From contig OY783199.1 of assembly GCA_963678675.1 (NCBI GenBank), positions 12,990,709 to 13,054,708 on the forward strand: a stretch of 64,000 nucleotides of DNA. The letters are read 5' to 3'. The position numbers and the translations under genes are program-made. Shown piece by piece: positions 23,885 through 34,639 of this stretch (position 1 is its first letter; each line of letters starts with the position of its first letter). The notes under the pieces are model-generated. The model saw only the letters and a program-made list of their open reading frames with translations. It ran no database searches and was not told the DNA's origin. The DNA comes from Xiphydria camelus. Its lineage: Eukaryota > Arthropoda > Insecta > Hymenoptera > Xiphydriidae.

Positions 23885-24115
23885 TTCAGTAGGGTAAATC
23901 CTTATTACTCTAATATATTTTATTACTACTATGTAAGTATCTCTATTAAGGTCAAACAGGGGCTGTGAATGCGCTCGCAGTCCCGTATCTTTCCTGGAAG
24001 GCTAATTGCGGGACGGTTCCTAATTAATCACGCATCATTGAAATCACTTTGCTAATCACCGCCAACCGTCGGCTATTTAATTCGTTTATAACGAGAAGTA
24101 GCGACGCGTTCCTAC
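23885..24115. other. Spacer between Polinton and nested element cluster
   Basis: Contains, at about 23955-24000, a fragment related to the dispersed repeat of 905-1660 and 51030-51660. Otherwise nothing is seen. Confidence 0.4.
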
Positions 24116-24824
24116 TTAAAGCCAGGACATACATTACCGGGCCGTGCCAGGGCCGGGACACGGCCGTCACATTCGTAGTCCAGTCAAATTTCCGTTTAAA
24201 TCGAAAATTGAGACATACGGGCAAAAACTTGGGAAAAGGTGTGTTTTGATGTTATTAATGGAGGGAACATATTAAAAGAAAAATCACCAACCGGGTACGG
24301 CTGTAAGAAATTATTTTTTGTTGAAAAAATCGGTTCTTCGCTAATATTTTGAAAACTACGTCACATATTGAAAAATAGTTAAAACAAAAGTTGCAGATAA
24401 TAAAATTACCTACAAAAAAGCTATTACATTTTTGACCCTATCTTCAACGCCTAAGAAGCTAGGACCTCCAGATGAGTTGAAATGTTCAAATATTCATAAC
24501 AAATCCAAAAATTAAGATTTTTGCAATTTTCTTTTTTGTAACCCGTTTAGAAAAATCTCACCATTTTTCCTAGCGAAACCAAATTTTGTTTTTCATTGTT
24601 GTTTACACATGATTAATTTTAAAGTTTTAAATGCTTGAATTTACATAGAAATTTGCAATTGAAAAATTTTTTAATTATACCATCATTTATTTCGGATTGT
24701 TTGTGAAGAAAAACATAAATAGCAATTCAACGTATCTCACCTGGTCTGCAAGATATGCTAAATTGAAAAGGAAGGAGATTTATGCGACGATCACCACTGA
24801 CTACGCAAACTGTGCCAAACATAT

Positions 24825-27482
24825 GAGTCGTATATTTGCAAAACTCACTCTTCGACAAAAATTAAAAAATCGAGATATATACGCCATCTGTCTCAGAATA
24901 TGCAGAGGAACATTCATAGCATATTTTCCAGGTGTAAAATCCGCTCTTTGAATAGCAATGTGATTTGAAAATATAAGGTTGAATGCAAAACTCACTCGTT
25001 GGTTTCAATATTTGGATGCAAAAGTCACTCTTTACTCTCAGCCTATTAAAATGTCAACATATTGTCACGTGACCATATCAGCTGCTTCCGTTATTCGTTT
25101 GTTTCGTTGGGTTAGTCTAGTGCGCCGATTTCATTGTCTTGTTTAATTGTGTTTTATAATTAAATTAAATTAAATATTAAAGTTCTGAAATGGATGCAGA
25201 ACAAAATATTGTTTCCTGTCCTCCTGGAAAAGGTAGAAAGAAAATCCGAAAACAGTCTAAAAGGGAAAAGCTAAAAATTGCAAGGTAAACTGAATAAACG
25301 ACCAAATTTTGTTAAACACCTAAGTAAGTATTTCTTTTATTTTATAGATATAGCGCTAAACAATTACCTCTATTTCCGAATTGTGGACACAGTGGGAAAC
25401 CTGGATATTGCCATACTTTTGTTCAACTTTAAAGATGCAGCAAGTAAAACGTTTCCATGAAATTCTGTACTCTTCAGCAGATAAAGTTAAACAAGATACA
25501 TTTATTCTTAAATGCTGCACTGGGAAAAATCCAAAAAGAACAAATAGAAATAAAAGAAGATATAGCCAAGTCTCGATTGAATACAATATTCCTGATCACA
25601 AGGGCAACTTTGTACGTGTATGTAAAAATGCGTTCTTGAGAATAACTGGTATAAGTCGGTTTCGAATTGAAAGAATAGTTAAAAACTTTGTGATAAAGAA
25701 CGAAATTCCAAAAGAAAGAAGAGGTGGTGATCGGGTGGGAAACAAGAATAATGATAAGAAAAATCAGATTAAGCAGTTCATGGAATCACTAACATGTGTA
25801 GAGTCACATTACTGTAGAAGTAAATCCTCTGAGCGCCGGTATTTACCATGTGAATTAAATTTTAAAAAATTATATGGAATGTATCTATCAAAGATTCAAG
25901 ATAACTGCGTAAGATTGAGCTACTTCCGTGATTACGTGAAAAAAAACTATAATTTGGGTTTTGGCTCTCCCAAGAGTGACGTATGCTCTACCTGCTTAAG
26001 GTCCGCTGAAATGTTGAAAACCATTGAAGTCGAAAACGACAGAAAGACACATATGGTTGAACAAAGAATACATAAATTAAAGGCCAAAGCTTTTTATAAA
26101 TTACTGAAAACTGAAGATCCATGTGTACAAAATTTTTCTTTTGACTGTCAAAAAAATTTGGCCTTGCCAAAATTACCAGACCAAGCTTGTTACTTTAGCC
26201 AACAATTAAATTTTAATCACCTAGCTGTTGTAGCTAAACACGGCGATAAACAAAGGTCAAATTTAAGTCCTCCTTATGTGTTTTCCTATGTTTGGTTAGA
26301 AACGGATGCACCCAAGGATTCTAATACAATATCCTCCGCAATGTATCATCTTTTGAAGAGATTTGACTTCATTGAAGGTACAACGAAAGTACGCTTGTTT
26401 GCAGATGGTTGCGGGGGGCAAAATAAAAATACAATTATTATGGCCATGCTTTCCTCATGGCTCCTTAAAGATGCACCTAAAACCATCGAAACGCTCGAAT
26501 TCATCTTTCCAATGGTGGGCCATTCTTACATGCCACCAGATCGAGTTTTTGGTCTTGTGGAAAGATATTTGAAGAAAGAAACTGTTATTGTTACTCCTCA
26601 GCAATACGAAGAAGTGATAGAAAAATACGCAACTGTCAGAAGAACTGACGAATGGAGTCTTTTTGACTGGAGGGGTGTAACGTCTGAAGTTTTTAAAAAA
26701 CCTGGGGGATGGCATTTTGCATTCAACAAAAGCAAAAGGTTTATTCTTACCAGACAAGGAAACGTCAATGTTCAAATACGCGGAGAAACTAACTATTGTG
26801 CTGATGTTGGAGTATTTAAAGGGGTATGCAAAAGAGGCAAGAACGTCTCCTTACTTTCACCGAAACTTCTTCCTTATGGAAAAACTCTAAAAGGAGATAA
26901 ATCTTCAATTGATAAGTTGTTGACTGCCCACTTCGGTGATAACTGGCAGGACAAGCAGGAGCTTGCATTGTATAAAAAAGTCTTATATCCATCAACCGAA
27001 GATAATCTCGAAAACAACAGTGATGATGATGAGGTGGCTTTGGAAGGTGAAGAATGCAGGAATCCAGCGTATGGCGACTTCGAAATTTAATTTCTAGATT
27101 GGCAAAGGCCGGTCCATGTGCGGAGTCACGATTAAAAGAATATAATATTTATTTTTTGTATATTCTTAATAAAGTTATTCTCAGTTGTTCATACTAACAT
27201 TTTTTTTATTTTCACTATTCGTTACATCATATCGGGTGCAAAACTAACTCAATGATTTACTTAGGTGCAAAAGTAACTCTTTACTATTTACAGATTGTAA
27301 ATTATGACTGTTTCACTAACCAATGATTTTTGAAACTATTGTCAAGTGATTAAGGTTTTGTAGTGTAATCTAGTGATACATTTTTAACACTCCCGTAAAC
27401 TTAGAATGCTTTCAAACAGTTTTCTGTAAATATCTCAAAACGACATTACCAGCAAAGAGTGAGTTTTGAAAATATACGACTC
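24825..27482 (+). mobile_element. 2.66-kb DNA transposon with DDE-like protein
   Basis: Inverted ends GAGTCGTATATTTGC (right end with one mismatch) flanked by ATAT at 24821-24824 and 27483-27486; an equally good reading is TGAGTCG ends with a TA duplication. The uninterrupted right arm of the host foldback near 29680-29692 confirms the insertion. Subterminal words TGCAAAACTCACTC and TGCAAAAGTCACTC recur two or three times near each end (24836, 24983, 25018; 27237, 27270, 27455 inverted), as expected of transposase-binding sites. The only gene inside is at 25190-27090. Confidence 0.85.
25190..27090 (+). CDS. Putative transposase of an uncharacterised DDE-like family (DUF7869-like)
   Basis: Exon 1 is 25190-25284 (MDAEQNIVSCPPGKGRKKIR), intron 25285-25347 (GT...AG), exon 2 from 25348. 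Exon 2 first reads a Cys/His block (CGHSGKPGYCH) and then shifts frame near 25425; the main frame runs from about 25381 to 27090. Visible features: a basic N-terminal third, a zinc-ribbon-like DVCSTC near residue 200, an acidic strand FSFDCQKNLALPKLP, then LFADGCGGQNKN, and GHSYMPPDRVFGLVER. Acid residues in these three blocks are placed like the catalytic triad of RNase H-fold transposases (inference). The C terminus is acidic. I have seen similar proteins annotated only as uncharacterised in insects and cnidarians. Sola-type transposons, which make 4-bp duplications, are one candidate superfamily. Confidence 0.7.
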
Positions 27483-27840
27483 ATATATAGTGTCGCACCG
27501 TTCTCACTCACGTCGCCCTGACGTTTGTGTGCCCGCGTTGCTGCAGTTGTCTGCGAGTGTCAGTGAGCCTGAGGGTTGCTCTCGGCCTTCCGGACGTTGC
27601 AGGGGTTTCGTAGCATCACGACCATGAATACCTCGCCAACCTAGTAGCCCAGGCAGTACCTATGCATTATCTTATTTCCATTAGCGTCTTTCCAGCGCCT
27701 CCTTGATAAACGGTTCTACTTTTGGTTGATCAACGAAATTGATTAAATTTCATTGAACAGTGCTTTGAGAAACAAATTTTTGAAAATTGCATCGCGCGAG
27801 CGTTCCAAGTGTCTGGGATTAGCGTACATTATATCATCAA

Positions 27841-27912
27841 TGCTTCGATAACGCAACGGTCAAGTTGCCGGGCTGGAAGTCTTGAGGTCGTGGGTTCAAT
27901 TCTTTTGTTGGG
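27841..27912 (+). repeat. tRNA-like polymerase III segment, left foldback arm
   Basis: A-box-like TAACGCAACGG followed 40-odd bases later by the B-box-like GGTTCAATTC, preceded by CCGGGCTGGAAGT in anticodon-loop position and followed by a T tract. It resembles a decayed tRNA or tRNA-derived SINE head; pairing in the acceptor stem is poor, so it is not called a tRNA gene. Confidence 0.6.
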
Positions 27913-28244
27913 GTTTTTTTTCTTTTTTTTTATTAGCTCTTTTTTTCATTTGATTGAAACCCCTTCTTGTTACAGAACGTGGTTTACATTACCGAATAAA
28001 ATAATAGTTTCAATGTTTTTTATAGTTTTCTATTATTTTCTTCCTCATTGAAGTGAACCAATATTATTTGTAAGAATAGTTGGAAACATCGTTGCATTTT
28101 TTTGCTCTTACATTTCGTTATAGGAATTTTCAGCTGCCGAGGATTTTGTTCATGATTTTGGATGATAATGGGGATGATTATTTGTCAAGCTAAGCGCAGG
28201 GGGCAGCACAATAGCTTGTGCCATTGTGCCGCGAAATTGCAATA

Positions 28245-28351
28245 ATGAATAGAGACGATAAATATTTTACGTGGTCAGTGAGCCAGTTAAAAGGAGAATT
28301 GAAAAACCGTGGAGCTTCATTGAAGGGGAAAAAGAAAGACCTTCGAGATAG
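28245..28351 (+). pseudogene. Isolated SAP-domain exon
   Basis: ATG at 28245 opens 35 codons containing a SAP motif (FTWSVSQLKGELKNRG, then LKGKKKDLRDR) and ends at a GTAAGA donor (28352). SAP motifs bind scaffold-type AT-rich DNA. In invertebrate repeat-associated genes such an exon often precedes a YqaJ-type nuclease, but no downstream exon is seen in the loop to 29007. It is probably a captured gene fragment. Confidence 0.55.
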
Positions 28352-28359
28352 GTAAGAGG

Positions 28360-29007
28360 CATGAATTCTTTGTGACAGTTTAATTATATATCGCATAACC
28401 TACAAATTAAGAAAATGTTATTTCAAAGTCTGATCAACAGATATTATTTCAATGTTTCCCCTTGTAATATTCTTCCTAATAATGCTCGATGTTTTTCATC
28501 TTTCGGAAAACTGAAAGTTCCTCTTTCTTTACATAAGGGAACACAACATTTACCCATTTTTACGAAACTTTACAATACACTACACTATCTTCCACTGAAG
28601 ATGCAACACACCCTGTAGTAGAACTCAACTTTCTCACTTGTCAAAAAAATATTACTGAAAGTTAAGATTTTCAATAATAATTAAAATAATTTTCTCTTGC
28701 GATCATTTTTCCGGAACAAAAAATTATGTTTTGAAAGAAACATATTTATTTTTCGTAATTCACGAAAAATTCCATTTTAAAATTAGCGGTCAAATGATCA
28801 AACGATGATGCTGCTACCTAGCGACACAGTTTGGCAGAAATCATCCCCATTGTCGAAGAAACATTTGAAACACTGAATGAAACAATGAAATTTGCTTTCC
28901 CATAACACTTTTAAAGTGTAAATGTGCGTGTGGCAATGTTCAATTCGTCAAAATAAATGCTCATGGTGTCAAAATACGGTGTGCTTCAAATCTTTTTTCG
29001 ACAATTA
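28360..29007. other. Foldback loop without further gene
   Basis: AT-rich; open frame 28415-28618 has no motif. Nothing else is supported. Confidence 0.4.
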
Positions 29008-29262
29008 TCATCCAAAATCATGAATAAAATCTTCGGCAGCCAAAAATTTCCATGACGAAATGTAAGAGTAAAAAAATACAACGATGTTTCCAACTGTTCT
29101 TACAAATAATATTGGTTCACTTCAATGAGGAAGAAAATAATGGAAAACTATGAAAAACATTGAAACTATTATTTTATTCGGTAATGTAAACCACTTTCTG
29201 TAACAAGAAGGGGTTGCAATCAAATGAAAAAAAGAGTTAATAAAAAAAAAGAAAAAAAACCA

Positions 29263-29330
29263 ACAAGAATTGAACCCACGACCTCGACTTCCAGCCCGGC
29301 AACTTGACCGTTGCGCTATCGAAGCATCGA
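29263..29330 (-). repeat. tRNA-like polymerase III segment, right foldback arm
   Basis: Inverted copy of 27841-27912 with a better A box (TAGCGCAACGG, minus strand) and the same B box. The left copy has two extra bases between them, so the right one is closer to a transcribable form. Confidence 0.6.
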
Positions 29331-30353
29331 TGACATAATGTACGCCAATCCCAGACACTTGGAACGCTCGCGCGACGTAATTTTCAAAAATTTGTTTCTC
29401 AAAGCACTGTTCAATGAAATTTAATCAATTTCGTTGATCAACTAAAAGTAGAACCGTTTACCTAGGAGACGCTGGAAAGGCGCTAATGGAAATAAGATAA
29501 TGCATAGGTACTGCCTGGGCTACTAGGTTGGCGAGGTATTCATGGTCGCGATGCTACGAAACCCCTGCAACGTCCGGAAGGCCGAGAGCAACCCTCAGTC
29601 TCACTGACACTCGCAGACAACTGCAGCAGCGCGGGCACACAAACGTCAGGGCGACGTGAGTGAGAACGGTGCGACACTATATATGTTTGGCACAGTTTGC
29701 GTAGTCAGTGGTGATCATCGCATAAATCTCCTTCCTTTTCAATTTAGCATATCTTGCAAACCAGGTGAGATACATTGAATTGCTATTTATGTTTTTCTTC
29801 ACAAACAATCCTAAATAAACGATGGTATAATTAAAAAATTTTTTAATTGCAAATTTCTATGTAAATTCAAGCATTTAAAACTTTAAAAATTAATCATGTG
29901 TAAATAACAATGAAAAACAAAATTTGGTTTCGCTTGGAAAAATGGCGAAATGTTTCTAAACGGGTTACAAAAATAAAATTGCAAAAATCTTAATTTTTGG
30001 ATTTGTTATGAATATTTGAACATTTCAACTCATCTGGAGGTCCTAGCTTCTTAGGCGTTGAAGATAGGGTAAAAAGTGTAATAGCTTTTTTGTAGGTAAT
30101 TTTATTATCTACAACTTTTGTTTTAACTATTTTTCAATATGTCACGAAGTTTTCAAAATATTACCGAAGAACCGATTTTTTCAACAATAAATAATTTTTT
30201 ACAGCCGTACCCGGTTGGTGATTTTTCTTTTAATATGTTCCCTCCATTAATAACATCAAAACACACCTTTTCCCAAGTTTTCGCCCGTATGTCTCAATTT
30301 TCGATTTAAACGGAAATTTGACTGGACTATGCGGCCCTGGCACGGCAGGTTGA

Positions 30354-30735
30354 AAGGTGAGACATACATTACCGGGCCGTGCCAGGGTCGAACACGGCCG
30401 AAGAAGAAGAAATGGTCAGAACCCTTGCACGGCGCGTGTATCTAGGAACCACACATGTCCGTCAGTCGTCAGTTGTCTTGGAAACTGCTATGTTGCTAGG
30501 CGCTAAAACACGTAAATTACGGAAACACGAGAAGCGCGGCCGGACCGTCACCGTGAAAAAGTAAAACTGAACTAACTGGCCCGGCCCGGTGACGGTCCGT
30601 TAGCGACTCCCGGTCACGGCCCGGTAAAGTGAGAACAAAAGCATTTGATTGTATTGGACAGATCGACTGCCGGACGACGGACGATACTCGGCCGTGCCCG
30701 GCCCTGGCACGGCCCGGTAATGTATGTCCCGACCT
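30354..30735. mobile_element. GC-rich MITE with TTAA-type termini
   Basis: Ends in inverted GACATACATTACCGGGCCG words (30360 and 30728 inward) and has internal inverted GGTGACGGTCC/CCGGTCACGG words. TTAA is intact on the right (30736-30739) and degenerate on the left. Confidence 0.65.
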
Positions 30736-30739
30736 TTAA

Positions 30740-31995
30740 GCATTTAACGACATTTGAGACCGTGTTAAGAAGATATTTTTCTACCTAGAGAGAGATATGA
30801 GTAGTGGCTTGTTTTAATTGAAAATATATTGGCTTTACATTCTAGTATGTTTCTGTACGGAAAGGAAAGAGGGAAAAGAACGGAACGACCGGAATGGATA
30901 AACAACAATAAGTTCTCTATTCTTCGAGCGAAAATTACGTACAGAATCGTACGAAATGGAACAATGGTCGCGGGGTGTGATTGCGTGTGAGTCGGACGAG
31001 GGACGATGTGTCCACGTTTGCGGTTCGCTACTGACTGCCCTTTCCAGCGGAGGAGGCAGAGTTCGTTAAGAACAAACGGGCAACGGTCTGCCGGAAGCTG
31101 AGGCAAAGCGGGGATATCGATTCGCCGGAAAGTACGTTGATTCGCGCAACGGCTGGATCGCGCTAGTCTCAACAACACGTGTAGGTAACCGTCGTTGCGT
31201 ACCGAGAATGCAGCGCGCTGAAAAGGAGCGAAGCCGCGGGCGCGAGGACGGAAACGAGCTCGGTTATCAGAGTCCGAGCTCGATCTCGGTTATCGGAATC
31301 CGAGCTTCTTCTGACGATCGGACGACGGTTGGAATAAAGGCGCTAGACTAAACACTTATGCTTAGAAAATATCGTCGGTCGAAATACGTGAGAACGCGGA
31401 GTCTTGGGCTGGTCGTAACATAGTAACATACAATTTTTAATTTGAAAGAATATAATAAGAATATAATTTTCAACAATAAAAAACTGGGATAAAGTCAAAA
31501 ACTTAGTTATTGGACAGTCAAGAATTAATAAGCCAGTTACGGTTTTTGATAACATTTATTTAAGTAAAAACTAGAAATCTTGTTTTTTTTTAAATTTAAA
31601 TCAGACTGTCAAATAACTGCAGTGTCCAATAACTGGATGGTTTACCCTAATCATGCAATTCTACACGTGAAATTTTTCACATAACGTGAACTGTTACTAT
31701 CATAAAACCGTCAACCGATGCACAGCACAGATCAGTGAAGAAAATGCATAAAGTTGAGGTTAGACAAACACAAACAAGGAGCACGCACTGCGCAGACTCC
31801 AAACCAGAAATTTGGTGAGTCAGCGGATTATTCTGACGATTGGAAATCGGGTTCCAACTCCTGATTTTTTCTGTATGAACACCTAACTTTCGATCAGCAG
31901 TTTGGGTTTGCTCCTGTGCGAACGCTTTTAACGAACTGCGCATGCGTCGATCAGTTGCCAACGGTTTGTGACTGCTCTGCGAACGAACCTATGGT
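30740..31995. other. Gene-free stretch
   Basis: No exon is recognised. At about 31504-31520 and 31619-31638 the words AGTTATTGGACA and TGTCCAATAACT are inverted around a T-rich stretch and could be the ends of a short MITE. Positions 31240-31310 have a short duplication (TCGGTTATC...TCCGAGC). Confidence 0.4.
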
Positions 31996-32112
31996 ATAGT
32001 ATTGGCGATTTCCACTATCGAACATGACATCTGGTGGCAGAATCTTGAACTAGTCTATTTGGGTTCCAGATGTAAATAAACGTGGCTTTTGCATGACGTT
32101 TGGTTTGCATCT
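31996..32112. repeat. Dispersed inverted repeat, copy B
   Basis: Reverse complement of 5911-6020 with few differences; see that entry. Confidence 0.65.
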
Positions 32113-32269
32113 TTGGTTACGGAATAGTAACTGTGTGTGGCGGAGAAGACAAAGCTGATGTTTGCAGTACTCGAGCATAAATTGTCCACGAAGATTCATG
32201 TTTTTCTTCAGCCACGATTCTTGCTGAAGTTCATTCTTTTCTTCAGTCATTTTGTTGCTGTAAACCCCC

Positions 32270-32760
32270 CTTAATGTAACAAAAAAAGAAAAAGAAAAAT
32301 GTAGGGGTCTGGTATTTTATATGTAGAAAGTGTGTACAAAAGTTGAAAAGAATCGGTGCAGTAGTTTTTAAATGACGATGTCCACGGACTTTTAAAACTT
32401 GGTTTCGAGAAACAAGCGTTTAAAGCACCGAGTTCTTGCCGCTCCGCAGTATTAGAGGAGCGGAGACTTAAAGGTATATGACTGAGAGTTTTGCTCCGAT
32501 TGACTTGAAATTTGGACACAACATTCTTTAAATGTTTTACTATAAGAAAAGGCAATTTAAAAAATTGATTTGTAGACCACCCCCCCCCCCCCCCCCTTAA
32601 GTATATGACCCGATTCAAATAATGTTCGTCCTTTGACATTATTTTGACCTAGTGTGAGGTGATTTTGGATTGGCCGAAAGCCAGACTTAATAATTCTGAT
32701 CATTTTTATAAATTCTCTAATAGCGTCACACTGTAAATTTACTCCCAAATAGTATCTATT
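32270..32760. other. Gene-free stretch with C homopolymer
   Basis: A run of 17 C lies at 32580-32596. The flanking sequence has the look of a decayed MITE but no ends could be fixed. Confidence 0.4.
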
Positions 32761-33126
32761 TCAGTCGTGTGGTCGCGCGCGCATCGGCGAATACACTGCC
32801 ATCTATAGCTTGCGCACGGTCCCTATCGTTTGGAAATAGTTTGGGGATATTTAGGAAATTAGTATCAGATTTTGGGAAATGTTAATTAATTTATTATAAA
32901 TTATTTTTTACTTGACCGTATTATCTATAACAGCAAATATTAATTAGAAATTGTCAAATTACAGACGAATCAATTGGAAATCATTTGGGGAATTGAACCC
33001 TATTGTTAATTTCATTTGGGAAATAATACTTATGTAATTAATAATTAATTATCGTTCCACAGTGAAAACTGTTGTATCAATATATGATAAATACGTTGAC
33101 GGTTAACGACCGTTAGATATCTATTA
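32760..33126. other. AT-rich spacer
   Basis: Nothing is seen beyond AT-rich sequence. Confidence 0.4.
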
Positions 33127-33337
33127 CAACCTGCGACTCGGATTCTGTCGCTGGTGACTTTTTTAAATGTTACTTTTAAATGTACTAACCAATGATTAAT
33201 CAATCCTCATGCTTTCATTAATGAGGATAGACGCCACCGTAGCTAATGAGGGCATGAGAATTAATTGTTCATTGGCTAGTATGTTTAAAAATGATACTTT
33301 AGAAAGTCACCAGCGACAGACTCCGAGTCGCAGGGTG
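33127..33337. mobile_element. TA-flanked palindromic MITE, copy 2
   Basis: Same family and length as 3617-3827, but its outermost 15 bases differ (CAACCTGCGACTCGG) on both ends in a compensating way, so inverted symmetry is kept. TA lies at 33125-33126 and 33338-33339. Confidence 0.8.
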
Positions 33338-33640
33338 TATCTTGCTCTAATTTGAAGGTCACTCTGCTCTAATTAAAAACCCAAGTAATTCAATTTATTT
33401 ATTAATAAATAATGTGGGTCATAAATTGGTCAGTACTGTAGATTTCCTGTTGTATTGTGATCATGGCATAATGCATTTTCTTTATATATAATATAAAATA
33501 TATAGAATTGAAATTCGTTAAAATTAATTATCCTAGATTTACTTACTTTTGTGTCGTCACACCGTAACCATGTGCCTGTATTTCTGAGGCAATAGGCAAT
33601 TACCCACATTATTTACTAATAAATAAATGGAATATTATGG

Positions 33641-33880
33641 TGACTGGTAAAAAAATTATGAAAGTGAAACAGTTGAAAGAATTCAGTGGATCTCCAACTG
33701 AGGCGGCAGGTCCTTTTCGCGCGGGAGAAGGACCTGTTTCCGTCTGGTCCGTCTGTATCTGATGTGACTGGTAAAAAAATTATGAAAGTGAAACAGTTGA
33801 AAGAATTCAGCGGATCTCCAACTGAAGCGGCAGGTGCTCTTCGCGCGGGAGAAGGACCTGTTCCCGTCGTCTGGTGGTGA
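33641..33880. repeat. 124-bp tandem duplication
   Basis: Unit 1 at 33641-33764, unit 2 at 33765-33880, nearly identical (TGACTGGTAAAAAAATTATG start, GCGGGAGAAGGACCTGTT end). Both strands have short open frames through it, which are products of the repeat. Confidence 0.9.
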
Positions 33881-34007
33881 CGACACCGTCGCTCGTCGTG
33901 GATCGGCCACTATCGCTGGTGGGAAGCGGCTGCAACATTTGGGTGCAATTTGTTATGGCAACAGTAGGGAAAAATAATTAAAAAAAAGAAGTGAAACTTC
34001 GATACCA

Positions 34008-34127
34008 GTTTCTCTGAATTTGATTCCGATGATATTAGTTTCAATTGGCTCTATACAAGTCTTTTACAATGCTTCTTCGTAGAGCCAATTGAAACTAATA
34101 CCATATCGGAATCAAATTCAGAGAAAC
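34008..34127. repeat. Hairpin
   Basis: About 45-base arms (34008-34053 and 34080-34127) are inverted copies around a 25-base loop. Possibly a very short MITE. Confidence 0.75.
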
Positions 34128-34384
34128 ACGTTTTGTTTTTTTATTAAATTCAATGTGAATTTTTTTATGGGCTTTAAATGCAGTGTAAGGAATATCACGG
34201 TCACGGGATGTTTTTCAACGCCATTGGATCCTCCAGGAACTTGAAAATCTTGTGCATTATTTAGTGTTGTGAACTGGTGTTGAACTACATAAGCAGATCC
34301 ATTAATATTTGATTGTGTTAATTTAACTCTCTCTCTCTCCGTTCTCGATTTCGTTCTGTACTAGTTTTAGCTAGTACCTTCGTC

Positions 34385-34625
34385 ATCGCTTTCTTTACAC
34401 GTTGCCTACCACGAAACTCTTTTGTCCGTTGTTTTCCTGTTTTTGCCATAATAATTTTAATATAACACACACGCGAAAGAATGTTCATTGTTCATTGACG
34501 TTTACGAAATGGAAAGTTTATTTAACACACTGCCTGTCACTGTACTCTTTTGACCGTTCTGTGGCCTTTTTTGCAATAATAATTATAAATTAATACACAC
34601 ACACACATACGAAAGAATGTACAGT
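34385..34625. repeat. Diverged direct duplication
   Basis: 34400-34480 and 34526-34620 share CTCTTTTG, CCGTT, ATAATAATT and CGAAAGAATGT blocks in the same order. Non-coding. Confidence 0.6.
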
Positions 34626-34639
34626 AATGCACGGTGGTT

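Larger units (their letters stand above)
24176..30329. mobile_element. Long foldback with about 1.3-kb arms, split by another transposon
   Basis: The left arm is 24176-24824 plus 27487-28168; the right arm is 29008-30329, its inverted copy. The right arm runs without a break through the point where the left arm was interrupted, so it gives the pre-insertion sequence. The loop (28169-29007) holds a SAP-domain exon. Both arms have a tRNA-like segment. Confidence 0.85.
24120..30735. mobile_element. Nested cluster bounded by GC-rich TTAA-flanked termini
   Basis: TTAA lies at 24116-24119 and 30736-30739. The left end (24120-24165) and right end (30692-30735) are inverted copies containing GGACATACATTACCGGGCCG and further GGCCGTGCC blocks. 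An additional near-complete copy of the small GC-rich element sits at the right (30354-30735), with a terminal remnant at 30332-30346, so the cluster may be one large element next to a MITE, or a MITE split by the foldback. Contents are listed separately. Confidence 0.55.

Noticed and set aside
27841..27912. Functional tRNA gene
   Set aside because: Box elements exist, but acceptor pairing is poor and the copy has extra bases; it is also inside a foldback.
27809..28051. 80-codon frame, also at 29122-29358
   Set aside because: It covers the tRNA-like segment and a poly-T tract, and is present only because of the inverted arms.
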